Assembly: GCA_015487985.1 (NCBI GenBank)
Contig: WFOP01000080.1
Span: 1-8,940 of the forward strand
Source of the DNA: Hyphomicrobiales bacterium
Lineage (GTDB): Bacteria; Pseudomonadota; Alphaproteobacteria; Rhizobiales; Devosiaceae
DNA: 8,940 nucleotides
Direction: 5' to 3'
Part shown: in pieces, positions 1 to 6,375 of the stretch
How the letters are laid out: each line of letters opens with the position of its first letter
How positions within the stretch are numbered: position 1 is the stretch's first letter
Notes under the pieces: generated by a model
The model's input: only the letters and a program-made list of their open reading frames with translations
Told to the model about the DNA's origin: nothing
Database searches by the model: none
Program-made: the position numbers and the translations under genes

Positions 1-62
1 CGCAGGAACAGACGTTCGGTTTGAATTGTGTCCGGCAGGTTTAATGCAAATGTTTCGGGCAT
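1..62 (-). CDS. GNAT-family N-acetyltransferase, N-terminal fragment
   Basis: This is the first 20 complete codons of a gene that leaves the window at position 1. Translated from the ATG at 62-60 the protein begins MPETFALNLPDTIQTERLFL, and the next codon starts CG. The T-E-R-L-x-L-R type motif at residues 15-20 is typical of the first strand of RimJ/RimL-like acetyltransferases, which transfer acetyl groups from acetyl-CoA to amino groups. In many alphaproteobacteria a GNAT gene sits between rpmA and obg, and the position and strand here fit that order. The ribosome-binding region is weak (TTGGAT about 7 nt upstream) and overlaps the T-run of the terminator-like hairpin at 81-110. No catalytic residue is within the window, so the family call rests on the N-terminal motif and gene order only. 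Confidence 0.6.
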   Translation of the reverse strand, partial: MPETFALNLPDTIQTERLFL

Positions 63-68
63 GATTTT

Positions 69-110
69 ATCCAAAATAAAAAGGGGAGCCGGCGGTTGCA
101 GGCTCCCCTT
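69..110 (-). terminator. Rho-independent terminator after rpmA, before the GNAT gene
   Basis: A perfect 10-bp inverted repeat (AAGGGGAGCC at 81-90 and GGCTCCCCTT at 101-110) encloses a 10-nt loop. Read on the minus strand it is followed by TTTTTATTTT (80-71), the classical form of an intrinsic terminator. It lies 86 nt downstream of the rpmA stop and 18 nt upstream of the GNAT start. It would end the rplU-rpmA transcript or attenuate expression of the GNAT gene and anything beyond it. Confidence 0.85.
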
Positions 111-140
111 GAAATATTCTGGCAATTTATTGTGGTTGTT

Positions 141-177
141 AAAAACCTTGCCGGGGAGCTTTTTGCTGCCGGCCAAG
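141..177 (-). terminator. Possible second, imperfect terminator hairpin after rpmA
   Basis: Positions 147-159 and 165-177 pair imperfectly: CTTG with CAAG, CCGG with CCGG, and AGC with GCT, with small bulges. On the minus strand the stem is followed by GTTTTTAAC (146-138). It begins 19 nt after the rpmA stop, so it may act in tandem with the stronger hairpin at 81-110. The bulges make it the weaker candidate. Confidence 0.4.
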
Positions 178-196
178 AGTTTTCAATTCCCAACCG

Positions 197-478
197 TTAT
201 TCTGCGGCCACCTTGAGGGCCGCCTCGCCTGGAGTGACAGAGACATAGGTTCGGCCACCGCGACGGGTGGAAAATGTTACACTGCCATCAACAAGGGCGA
301 AAATTGTATGATCGCGGCCAATACCAACATTTTCGCCCGGATGCCACTTTGTGCCGCGCTGACGAATGATGATATTGCCCGGAACGACGATTTCGCCGCC
401 GAATTTTTTGACGCCAAGACGCCGCCCTGCGGTGTCACGTCCGTTGCGGGATGAACCGCCTGCTTTTTTATGTGCCAT
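197..478 (-). CDS. rpmA: 50S ribosomal protein L27 (bL27)
   Basis: This encodes 93 residues of bL27, a large-subunit protein whose N-terminal tail reaches towards the peptidyl transferase centre and helps place tRNA. The start [16 protein letters not shown] is the near-invariant N-terminus of the family. It is followed by the conserved [11 protein letters not shown] and [15 protein letters not shown] stretches (residues about 19-49) and by the [12 protein letters not shown] core. There is no N-terminal extension of the Firmicutes kind that needs proteolytic removal. Length is slightly above the usual 84-90 residues because of a short Ala/Glu-rich tail. The start lies 20 nt after the rplU stop, with an AGGA-type ribosome-binding site about 12 nt upstream of the ATG, so the two genes are almost certainly cotranscribed. 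Confidence 0.98.
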   Translation of the reverse strand: MAHKKAGGSSRNGRDTAGRRLGVKKFGGEIVVPGNIIIRQRGTKWHPGENVGIGRDHTIFALVDGSVTFSTRRGGRTYVSVTPGEAALKVAAE

Positions 479-498
479 TTTTCAAACGTTCCTGTTGG

Positions 499-1134
499 TT
501 AGCTTTTTGCTTTGCCAGCTACCATATCGGCGGCTTGTTTAATCCATTCTTCGCGATCGATCCGGCCTTTGAAGGAAAGGGCTTCATCCACACGCGCCAC
601 ATCTTCTTTTGTGAAGGCGGCAACATCTTTTAAGGATTTTACGCCCAGCGCATGCAGTTTCTTTTCAAGTACGGGGCCAACACCCGAGATGAGTTTGAGG
701 TCATCAACAAATTCAGCGGTGGCAGCTTTTTTCGGCGCAGCCTTTTTTGGGGCGGCTTTGGAAGCATCGTCTTTTTTGGGCGCGGCTTTTTTGGCCGGTG
801 CCTTTTTGGCCGGCTTCTGGCCAGCGGCCAAAATGTCTGTAATGCGCACCATGGAGTGGTGTTGACGATGGCCATTTGTACGGCGATATTTTTGACGGCG
901 TTTCTTTTTGAAGACGATAATTTTCTTGGCGCGGAACTGTTCAACCAGTTCCCCAACAACGGTTGCGCCTTCAATCAGGGGAGCGCCGATGGTCACATCC
1001 GCGCCCTCGCCCATCATCAGTACGTTGTCAAAAGTGACGGTATCGCCTGCTTCGCCTTCAAGTCTTTCGATCTGAAGCATGTCATCGGTGGCAACTTTAT
1101 ATTGCTTGCCGCCGGTTTTAATAATTGCGAACAT
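499..1134 (-). CDS. rplU: 50S ribosomal protein L21 with C-terminal helix-hairpin-helix extension
   Basis: The 211-residue product is about twice the usual bL21 length of roughly 103. Residues 1-103 are a full bL21, which binds 23S rRNA: it starts [14 protein letters not shown] and has the [16 protein letters not shown] rRNA-binding stretch at 77-91 and the MVRITDI ending. Residues 104-142 form a low-complexity linker rich in Lys, Ala and Pro, with repeated AAPKK units. Residues 143-205 begin [17 protein letters not shown] and resemble the helix-hairpin-helix domain found at the C-terminus of alphaproteobacterial NuoE and in DUF4332-like proteins. Such extended L21 proteins occur in Alphaproteobacteria. 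The role of the extra domain is unknown; nucleic-acid binding is an inference from the fold. No strong Shine-Dalgarno precedes the ATG. Confidence 0.95.
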   Translation of the reverse strand: MFAIIKTGGKQYKVATDDMLQIERLEGEAGDTVTFDNVLMMGEGADVTIGAPLIEGATVVGELVEQFRAKKIIVFKKKRRQKYRRTNGHRQHHSMVRITDILAAGQKPAKKAPAKKAAPKKDDASKAAPKKAAPKKAATAEFVDDLKLISGVGPVLEKKLHALGVKSLKDVAAFTKEDVARVDEALSFKGRIDREEWIKQAADMVAGKAKS

Positions 1135-1310
1135 GTTTTGTCTTATCCGGTCAAACCGGTTCCTTGTTTTGTCGCGTTCTGTGGCGCCGTTTTGTTTTGC
1201 CGGGTGGCAAATCAGCGGACTTTTAGCGGAAGCAACAGGCTTCCTCCGGCCTCGAACTGCGGTTCTGTCATGTCAAAAGCGCACGCCGGGCATGCCCGTG
1301 TGCAAATTCT
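1135..1310 (-). promoter_or_regulatory. Structured 5' leader of rplU-rpmA
   Basis: If transcription starts about 7 nt after the -10 box at 1318-1323, the leader before the rplU ATG is about 175 nt. No gene is seen in it. It contains several short inverted repeats: 1281-1303 (a 9-bp stem with one bulge around a CGGGCATGCCCG core), 1228-1244 (GGAAGC/GCTTCC), 1196-1211 (TTTGCC/GGCAAA) and 1147-1159 (CCGGT/ACCGG, ending 12 nt before the start codon). Autoregulatory leaders are common in ribosomal protein operons, and an L21 leader is known in Firmicutes. Whether these hairpins form a regulatory RNA here is inference. Confidence 0.4.
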
Positions 1311-1317
1311 CAGGCGG

Positions 1318-1346
1318 GTTATGTTGATAAACGGGCCAAGAGTCAA
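1318..1346 (-). promoter_or_regulatory. Sigma70-like promoter for rplU-rpmA
   Basis: On the minus strand, TTGACT (1346-1341) is separated by exactly 17 nt from CATAAC (1323-1318). The -35 box matches the TTGACA consensus at five of six positions and the -10 box matches at four of six. It faces rplU and is the only well-spaced pair I found in the interval up to the tRNA gene. A short dyad (GTCAA/TTGAC, 1342-1356) overlaps the -35 box. Confidence 0.6.
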
Positions 1347-1456
1347 GCGTTTTGACGTCGTTTGGTGGCGCAGATTTCTTCGTTATTCAAGGGTTTTGCC
1401 CATATCATAAGCCCAACGTCTTGAAAAGCTGCGCATAAGTGGTATCAGGGCGATGT

Positions 1457-1546
1457 GGAGAGGTGCCGGAGTGGTCGAACGGGGCGGTCTCGAAAACCGT
1501 TGAGCGCGCGAGCGTTCCCAGGGTTCGAATCCCTGTCTCTCCGCCA
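1457..1546 (+). tRNA. tRNA-Ser (anticodon CGA)
   Basis: A complete class II cloverleaf of 90 nt can be folded. The acceptor stem GGAGAGG (1457-1463) pairs with TCTCTCC (1536-1542), followed by discriminator G1543 and an encoded CCA (1544-1546). The anticodon stem is 1484-1488/1496-1500, with loop CTCGAAA and anticodon CGA at 1491-1493, which reads the serine codon UCG. The long variable arm (1501-1518) forms a 6-bp stem, GAGCGC with GCGTTC, as expected for tRNA-Ser. The T arm is CAGGG-TTCGAAT-CCCTG (1519-1535). A weak promoter candidate upstream, TTGAAA (1421-1426) with TATCAG (1443-1448), would place the start almost at the mature 5' end, so the true promoter is uncertain. Confidence 0.97.
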
Positions 1547-1593
1547 TTTTATATATCTTGCGCCAACTTGTCTTGCCCATGGCTCCGATGGGG

Positions 1594-1621
1594 CAGCCAG
1601 ATTATTGGCTGGCAGCTTTTT
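1594..1621 (+). terminator. Terminator-like hairpin after tRNA-Ser
   Basis: CAGCCA (1594-1599) and TGGCTG (1606-1611) form a perfect 6-bp stem with a 6-nt loop, followed by GCAGC and a run of five T (1617-1621). It lies 47 nt after the tRNA CCA end and faces the right way to end that transcript. The five-nt gap between stem and T-run makes it less than ideal. Confidence 0.5.
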
Positions 1622-1694
1622 GGGTTGTTTGGCGGGGGGGTGCGCCGGTTGATTTTGTCCTGGTTATTTTTGCAATTGTCTGCCTCAGAGACAT

Positions 1695-1718
1695 GGGTGG
1701 CAGTTGGCACCCGTTTTT
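1695..1718 (+). terminator. Second terminator-like hairpin downstream of tRNA-Ser
   Basis: GGGTG (1695-1699) and CACCC (1708-1712) form a short GC-rich stem with an 8-nt loop, followed by GTTTTT (1713-1718). The stem is only 5 bp, so it may be a back-up terminator or chance. Confidence 0.35.
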
Positions 1719-1912
1719 CTTGCCTCTTTAGATCATATGTGAGCAGGCTGGATGATATTATCGGGTTGGCAGATATTCAGGCAATTGTCTGATATCGGGG
1801 CTTTGGGTGGGGGGTAATCGTGATGGGAGGCGGACTTTAATGGAGTTGGGCGTAATATCTGGAGCCGCACGAGAAGGAGCCGTCATCAAATCCGCACCGA
1901 AAGGGGGCAAAT

Positions 1913-2065
1913 ATGTCCGAAAAATGGCGGTGGTTTGTCTCAAATGGGAGGAAGCTGCGACTTTTGCAAAAAAATGCAAAAATTTCCCGTTTTGTGTCCT
2001 TGCACACTGTTGACCCGGTCACAGGAATGTGGCTTGTTCTGTTTAGCCTGAATGAAAGGCAATAA
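1913..2065 (+). CDS. Possible 50-residue leader ORF upstream of the TAXI gene
   Basis: An open frame starts at ATG 1913, preceded by AAAGGGGG about 6 nt upstream, and ends at TAA 2063-2065. The product would begin [20 protein letters not shown] and end [12 protein letters not shown]: basic in the first half, more hydrophobic near the end, with no recognisable domain. Its stop codon overlaps the first base pair of the Shine-Dalgarno of the TAXI gene (2064-2071), an arrangement that would allow translational coupling. Against it, the frame also runs through two palindromes that look like operator sites, and the codons include rare-looking AGG and CGA. It may be a leader peptide, a small unknown protein, or a chance frame. 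Confidence 0.3.
   Translation: MSEKWRWFVSNGRKLRLLQKNAKISRFVSLHTVDPVTGMWLVLFSLNERQ
1962..1981. promoter_or_regulatory. Palindrome TTTTGCA-N6-TGCAAAA, candidate operator
   Basis: A perfect 7-bp inverted repeat with a six-A spacer lies 97 nt upstream of the TAXI start codon. The size and symmetry suit a dimeric repressor or activator. No regulator gene is in the window to pair it with. Confidence 0.35.
2007..2024. promoter_or_regulatory. Dyad TGACC-C-GGTCA upstream of the TAXI gene
   Basis: TGACC (2011-2015) and GGTCA (2017-2021) form a perfect dyad about one base. It extends to CTG (2007-2009) and CAG (2022-2024) if T2010 is unpaired. It could be an operator half-site pair or a transcript hairpin. 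It overlaps a lone TTGACC -35-like element. Confidence 0.25.
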
Positions 2066-2078
2066 AGGGAGAAAATTA

Positions 2079-3044
2079 ATGAAAAAATTAGCAATGGGTG
2101 CAGTTGTTGCACTTGCAGTCAGTGGATTTTCTGGCGCCGCGTTCGCGCAGCAGCAGTTTGTATCCATCGGTACTGGTGGTGTTACAGGGGTTTATTACCC
2201 AACAGGCGGCGCCATTTGTCGTCTGGTAAACAAAGACCGCGCTACTCACGGCATTCGCTGTGCGGTAGAATCCACAGGTGGTTCGGTTTACAACATCAAC
2301 ACCATTCGCGCGGGCGAATTGGAATTTGGTGTGGCACAGTCCGATTGGCAGTATCATGCCTATAACGGCACTTCCCGCTTTGAAGAGCAGGGACCGTTTG
2401 AAGAACTGCGGGCCGTTTTCTCGGTTCACCCAGAGCCGTTCACTGTGGTTGCACGTGCAGATTCAGGCATCAAAACTTTTGCTGACCTGCAAGGCAAGCG
2501 CGTGAATATCGGCAACCCGGGTTCGGGCCAGCGCGGCACAATGGAAGTCGTCATGGACGCCATGGGCTGGACAAATGATACATTTGCACTGGCTTCAGAG
2601 CTTAAGGCTTCCGAGCAGTCTCAAGCACTTTGCGACAACAAGATTGACGCAATGGTTTATACTGTTGGTCACCCTTCCGGCTCCATTTCAGAAGCCACAA
2701 CATCATGCGATTCAGTTCTGGTTTCTGTTACCGGTCCTGAAATTGAAGCATTGATTGCTGACAATGCCTATTATCGTGTTGCAACCATTCCAGGTGGCAT
2801 GTATCGCGGCAACCCTGATGATGTTCAGACATTTGGTGTGGGGGCAACATTCGTTTCCTCAACAGCAGTTTCCGATGACGTGGTTTATGCCATCGTGAGC
2901 GCAGTGTTTGACAATATCGACACGTTCCGTGGTCTGCATCCTGCATTTGCAAACCTTGACCCTGCTCAGATGGCAAAAGACGGTCTTTCCGCTCCAATCC
3001 ATCCGGGTGCAGCAAGATATTATGCTGAAAACGGTCTAGACTAG
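2079..3044 (+). CDS. TAXI-family TRAP transporter solute-binding protein
   Basis: This is a 321-residue periplasmic receptor that captures a substrate and delivers it to the TRAP permease encoded next. The ATG at 2079 is preferred over the in-frame ATG at 2052, because AAAGGGAG (2064-2071) lies 7 nt before it and the protein then starts with a clean signal peptide, MKK plus a hydrophobic core, cleaved after AFA at about residue 23. The mature part begins with the TAXI hallmark [15 protein letters not shown] (residues 30-44), followed by the [10 protein letters not shown] and FGVAQSDW motifs and the [18 protein letters not shown] loop. Length matches the family. Characterised TAXI proteins bind glutamate or related dicarboxylates; the substrate here cannot be read from sequence. 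A 207-nt gap with a strong hairpin separates it from the permease gene. Confidence 0.95.
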   Translation: MKKLAMGAVVALAVSGFSGAAFAQQQFVSIGTGGVTGVYYPTGGAICRLVNKDRATHGIRCAVESTGGSVYNINTIRAGELEFGVAQSDWQYHAYNGTSRFEEQGPFEELRAVFSVHPEPFTVVARADSGIKTFADLQGKRVNIGNPGSGQRGTMEVVMDAMGWTNDTFALASELKASEQSQALCDNKIDAMVYTVGHPSGSISEATTSCDSVLVSVTGPEIEALIADNAYYRVATIPGGMYRGNPDDVQTFGVGATFVSSTAVSDDVVYAIVSAVFDNIDTFRGLHPAFANLDPAQMAKDGLSAPIHPGAARYYAENGLD

Positions 3045-3062
3045 GTCTTGTTATATTGACTT

Positions 3063-3090
3063 TGGCGGTGGCGCATTTGTGCCATCGCCA
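3063..3090 (+). terminator. 12-bp intergenic hairpin between TAXI receptor and permease genes
   Basis: TGGCGGTGGCGC (3063-3074) pairs over its whole length with GTGCCATCGCCA (3079-3090), with two G-T pairs and a 4-nt ATTT loop. It starts 18 nt after the TAXI stop. The following bases, CTTTCG, are only a weak T-run, so it probably acts as a partial terminator or as a 3' stabiliser of the receptor mRNA. Either would give more binding protein than permease. A minor AT-rich hairpin (ATTTTGT/ACAAAAT, 3128-3147) follows. Confidence 0.65.
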
Positions 3091-3251
3091 CTTTCGTATC
3101 TGAGGGATACGGCTCTGAGATATAGAGATTTTGTTGTTTTACAAAATTACTGACTTTTATTTTTTGCCTAAACAAAAACGAACCGGCGCTCAAGTCGGCA
3201 AAAAATTATCGGGCACGCACCAAAGAATGCTTTTTAGGGAGGGGCACGCTT

Positions 3252-5933
3252 ATGGCCACGGAATCGAATACGGGATCAAACACGGATTCTAATCAGGAAA
3301 ATCGCAAATTGAGCGAACAGGAGCTTGAGGATCTGGTTGCTTCAACCGATTCGGGGGCGCGCAATCCGGCCGGGGTGGTGGGCAAAATTATTGCCGGTGT
3401 TGCCCTGTTCTGGGCAACGTTTCAGATCTGGATTGCTTCGCCCTTGCCGTTTAATCCATTTTTCAGCCAGTTTATTCCGGTGCTGAATGATACGCAGACG
3501 CGTTCATTTCACCTGGCAATTGCTATTTTTCTGGCCTTTATGGCCTATCCTGCCTTCAAAAATTCATCCCGATCCGTTGTTCCCGTTTTTGACTGGGTAC
3601 TGGGACTGGTGGGTGCCATCTGCGCGGGCTATGCGTTTTATGCCTATGAGACCCTGGCAAATACCGGCGCGCAGGGGCTGCCAACGCAATTCCAGTTGAT
3701 TATGTCGGGCGTGGGCATGGTTATTCTGCTTGAAGCCACCCGGCGGGCGCTTGGCCCGGCGCTGGCTGTTGTTGCCATGGTATTCATGGTTTATGTGTTT
3801 TTCGGCTCTCAGGACTTCATTCCCGATGTTATCAAGTGGAAAGGGGCCAGTTATGCCAAAACCATGAGCCATATGTGGTTGACCACAGAGGGCGTATTTG
3901 GCATTGCGGTTGGGGTTTCTGCCAGCTTTGTGTTCCTGTTCGTGTTGTTCGGCTCGCTGCTGGACAAGGCGGGCGCGGGTAATTATTTCATTAAAATCGC
4001 GTTTTCTTTGCTGGGGCATTTGCGCGGCGGGCCCGCCAAGGCCGCGGTTGTGGGGTCTGCCATGACCGGCCTTATTTCCGGGTCTTCAATCGCCAACGTG
4101 GTGACCACCGGCACATTTACCATTCCGCTGATGAAGCGGGTCGGGTTTAGTTCTGAACAGGCCGGATCCGTGGAAGTTGCCTCATCGGTGAACGGGCAGA
4201 TCATGCCCCCCGTGATGGGGGCGGCGGCATTTTTGATGGTGGAATATGTGGGTATTCCTTATATCGAAGTGATTAAGGCGGCATTTTTGCCCGCGGTTAT
4301 CTCATATATTGCGCTGCTTTATATTGTGCATCTGGAAGCCCTCAAACAGGGTATGACAGCTTTGCCCAAGCCGGTAACAGCGGCCAAAACGCTGGTGCAG
4401 AAATTGATCTCGACCTTTTTGGGTTTTGCGATATTTGGTGCGCTTTGTTACGGCATTTATTTTGGTATCGGCTGGACGCGGGGCGCGTTTGGTGATGCTG
4501 CCGGCTCGATTTTGACAGTCGCCGTTTTGGCCGCTTATGTGGGGCTGGTTTATGTGGCCTCCAAAAAGCCGGACCTGGAAATGGATGATCCCAGCTCCGA
4601 GATCGTCAGCCTGCCGGTTTATGACGATGTAAAAACCACAGGCCTGCAATATATTCTGCCAATTGTTGTTCTGGTCTGGTTCCTGATGATCGAGCGCAAG
4701 TCTCCCGGCCTTTCGGCATTCTGGGCTGCTTTGTTGCTGATCGTTATTCTGCTGACCCAAAAGCCCCTTAAGGCTATTTTCCGCAAGTCGGGAAATTTGA
4801 TGGGTGAGGTTAAATCCGGGTTTCTGGATTTGATTGATGGCATGATTGCTGGCTCGCGCAATATGATCGGGATCGGCATTGCCACGGCAACTGCCGGCAT
4901 TATCGTTGGCACAGTAACCCTGACCGGGGTTGGTCAGGTGATGGCGGAACTGGTTGAGTTCATCTCCGGGGGCAATCTTATTCTGATGCTGATTTGTGTG
5001 GGTGTGCTCTCGCTTATTCTTGGTATGGGCCTGCCCACCACGGCCAACTATATCGTTGTATCGTCTTTGATGGCGGCGGTTGTGGTTGAGCTTGGTGCGG
5101 CCAATGGCTTGATCGTACCGCTGATTGCTGTGCATTTGTTTGTGTTCTACTTCGGGATCATGGCGGACGTCACGCCCCCGGTGGGGCTGGCCTCGTTCGC
5201 GGCGGCGGCCGTGTCGGGGGGGGATCCGATCAAAACCGGGTTTACAGCATTCTTTTACAGCCTGCGCACGGTGGCATTGCCGTTTCTGTTCATCTTCAAC
5301 ACGGATTTGCTGTTGATTGATGTGGGTTTGCTGGAAGGAATATTTGTGTTTATCGTTGCAACGATAGCCATGTTATTGTTCGCGGCGGGGACACAGGGCT
5401 ATTTTATTGCCCGCTCAAAGCTATGGGAATCGGGCATGTTGATACTGGTTGCTTTCATGTTGTTTCGTCCCGGGTTCTTCCTTGATTATGTGCAGCCGCC
5501 ATTCCATGAAAGTCCGCCGACTGAAATTACACAAAGTGTTGCAGCGGCACCGGTCGGCTCTGCCATGCGGATTGTGGTCTCCGGTCCAGATTTTGACACA
5601 GGGCAAACCACTTCCACTACAATTGTGCTACAGATTGAGGGTGAGGCTGACGGTGCGACCCGTTTAAGCACCGCCGGTTTGACCCCGATCATCGATCAGG
5701 ACGTTGTAAAACTTGACGAACCGTTCCCGGGCACGCCCTATTTTGAGCGTTTGGGAGGGTTTGACTTCTATGCGGAGGAAGCTGTTGTGATTGAAAAAGT
5801 TCAGTCTCCAGCATCGCGGATGCCCAAACAACTGTTCTACATCCCGGCGATGTTACTGCTTGGCATCGTCATCTTTTTCCAACGGCGCCGCCAGACGGTT
5901 CCGGCATTCTGGGGGAAACCAATTGTCAAATAA
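3252..5933 (+). CDS. TRAP transporter fused permease (4TM/12TM) with DUF3394-like C-terminus
   Basis: This 893-residue inner-membrane protein joins the small (DctQ-like) and large (DctM-like) TRAP subunits in one chain, as is usual in TAXI systems; uptake is driven by an ion gradient rather than ATP. The start has AGGGAGG (3236-3242) 9 nt upstream. Residues 1-40 are polar, rich in Ser, Asn and Gln, and precede the first membrane segment (about 43-62). The DctM part has the conserved GSAMTGLISGSSIANVVTTG (about 267-286), NGQIMPPVMGAAAF (about 314-327), LGMGLPTTANYIV (about 590-602) and DVTPPVGLASFAAAAVSGGDP (about 639-659) motifs. From about residue 684 come further membrane segments and a soluble stretch (about 755-860) resembling DUF3394, then a last membrane helix (about 865-880). 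No frameshift is seen. Confidence 0.96.
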   Translation: MATESNTGSNTDSNQENRKLSEQELEDLVASTDSGARNPAGVVGKIIAGVALFWATFQIWIASPLPFNPFFSQFIPVLNDTQTRSFHLAIAIFLAFMAYPAFKNSSRSVVPVFDWVLGLVGAICAGYAFYAYETLANTGAQGLPTQFQLIMSGVGMVILLEATRRALGPALAVVAMVFMVYVFFGSQDFIPDVIKWKGASYAKTMSHMWLTTEGVFGIAVGVSASFVFLFVLFGSLLDKAGAGNYFIKIAFSLLGHLRGGPAKAAVVGSAMTGLISGSSIANVVTTGTFTIPLMKRVGFSSEQAGSVEVASSVNGQIMPPVMGAAAFLMVEYVGIPYIEVIKAAFLPAVISYIALLYIVHLEALKQGMTALPKPVTAAKTLVQKLISTFLGFAIFGALCYGIYFGIGWTRGAFGDAAGSILTVAVLAAYVGLVYVASKKPDLEMDDPSSEIVSLPVYDDVKTTGLQYILPIVVLVWFLMIERKSPGLSAFWAALLLIVILLTQKPLKAIFRKSGNLMGEVKSGFLDLIDGMIAGSRNMIGIGIATATAGIIVGTVTLTGVGQVMAELVEFISGGNLILMLICVGVLSLILGMGLPTTANYIVVSSLMAAVVVELGAANGLIVPLIAVHLFVFYFGIMADVTPPVGLASFAAAAVSGGDPIKTGFTAFFYSLRTVALPFLFIFNTDLLLIDVGLLEGIFVFIVATIAMLLFAAGTQGYFIARSKLWESGMLILVAFMLFRPGFFLDYVQPPFHESPPTEITQSVAAAPVGSAMRIVVSGPDFDTGQTTSTTIVLQIEGEADGATRLSTAGLTPIIDQDVVKLDEPFPGTPYFERLGGFDFYAEEAVVIEKVQSPASRMPKQLFYIPAMLLLGIVIFFQRRRQTVPAFWGKPIVK

Positions 5934-6354
5934 TTACATGCTTGCCTTGGACCTGGGCGAAAGCTCGGGTTCTAATAAAAACGCCATAAACATCGCGGAA
6001 AAACTGGCGAAGAATGATGGGGCCACCCTGCATGTGGTCACGATTATTCCCAATTTTTCCATGCCTATTGTGGGGAGCTATTTTCCTGAAGGATTTGAGG
6101 AAAAGCATTTTGCTCATGCAAAAGAGGAACTCAAAAAGCAGATTTTTGAAGATGCACAAGACCCTGAGTCCATTATACGGCATGTGGTGCAGGGGTCCAT
6201 CTATCAGGAGATTATTCGCTCTGCGGACAGGCTTGATTGCTCCTTGATTATCATTGAGGCGCATCGTCCTGATTTGAAGGACTATCTGCTTGGGCCAAAT
6301 GCGGCGCGGGTGGTGCGCCATGCCAAACAATCGGTCTATGTTATCCGCAGCTGA
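5923..6354 (+). CDS. UspA-domain (universal stress) protein, TRAP-associated
   Basis: The product is a 143-residue single UspA domain. I choose the TTG at 5923 as start: it gives MSNNYMLALDLGES, which aligns with the usual first strand, and GGGGGA (5911-5916) lies 6 nt upstream. The ATG at 5938 would cut into that strand, and the longer frame back to 5791 would only duplicate permease sequence. The gene overlaps the permease end by 11 nt, implying translational coupling. UspA proteins encoded with TRAP transporters, such as TeaD beside the ectoine transporter TeaABC, modulate uptake, so a similar role is likely. The nucleotide-binding motif G-x2-G-x9-G-S/T is degenerate: residues 112-126 read EAHRPDLKDYLLGPN, keeping only the last glycine. 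ATP binding is therefore doubtful. Confidence 0.88.
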   Translation: MSNNYMLALDLGESSGSNKNAINIAEKLAKNDGATLHVVTIIPNFSMPIVGSYFPEGFEEKHFAHAKEELKKQIFEDAQDPESIIRHVVQGSIYQEIIRSADRLDCSLIIIEAHRPDLKDYLLGPNAARVVRHAKQSVYVIRS

Positions 6355-6375
6355 TATCGAAACGGCTCCGTCGGA

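Larger units (their letters stand above)
1547..2078 (+). other. 532-nt region between tRNA-Ser and the TAXI gene
   Basis: No established gene is present. The left part holds two terminator-like hairpins (1594-1621 and 1695-1718). The middle has an 11-bp direct repeat GCAATTGTCTG (1672-1682 and 1781-1791) and no convincing promoter. The right part holds a TTTTGCA/TGCAAAA palindrome (1962-1981), a dyad (2007-2024) and a possible 50-codon ORF (1913-2065). The promoter of the TRAP operon must lie here or further upstream. TTGACC at 2010-2015 has no good -10 partner, so I do not assign a promoter. Confidence 0.5.

Noticed and set aside
652..1410. Plus-strand ORF of 252 codons opposite rplU
   Set aside because: It is a shadow of rplU and its leader on the other strand, with no domain and Phe/Gly-rich sequence from the Lys/Ala linker codons.
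1383..1580. Minus-strand ORF of 65 codons containing GFEPWERSRAQRFSRPP
   Set aside because: It is the antisense of the tRNA-Ser gene; this type of translated antisense tRNA is a common false protein.
1672..1791. Direct repeat GCAATTGTCTG, 109 nt apart
   Set aside because: It is exact but short, with no further symmetry and no promoter nearby, so it is noted only within the region entry.
1807..2013. Plus-strand ORF of 68 codons upstream of the TAXI gene
   Set aside because: It has no good ribosome-binding site or recognisable motif, and it ends before the TAXI signals. The frame starting at 1913 is better supported.
2052..2078. Upstream ATG as start of the TAXI protein
   Set aside because: It would add nine polar residues before the signal peptide, and the Shine-Dalgarno at 2064-2071 serves the ATG at 2079.
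4302..5135. Minus-strand ORF of 277 codons within the permease gene
   Set aside because: It is an antisense shadow rich in Gln, Asn and His, as expected from reading hydrophobic membrane codons backwards.
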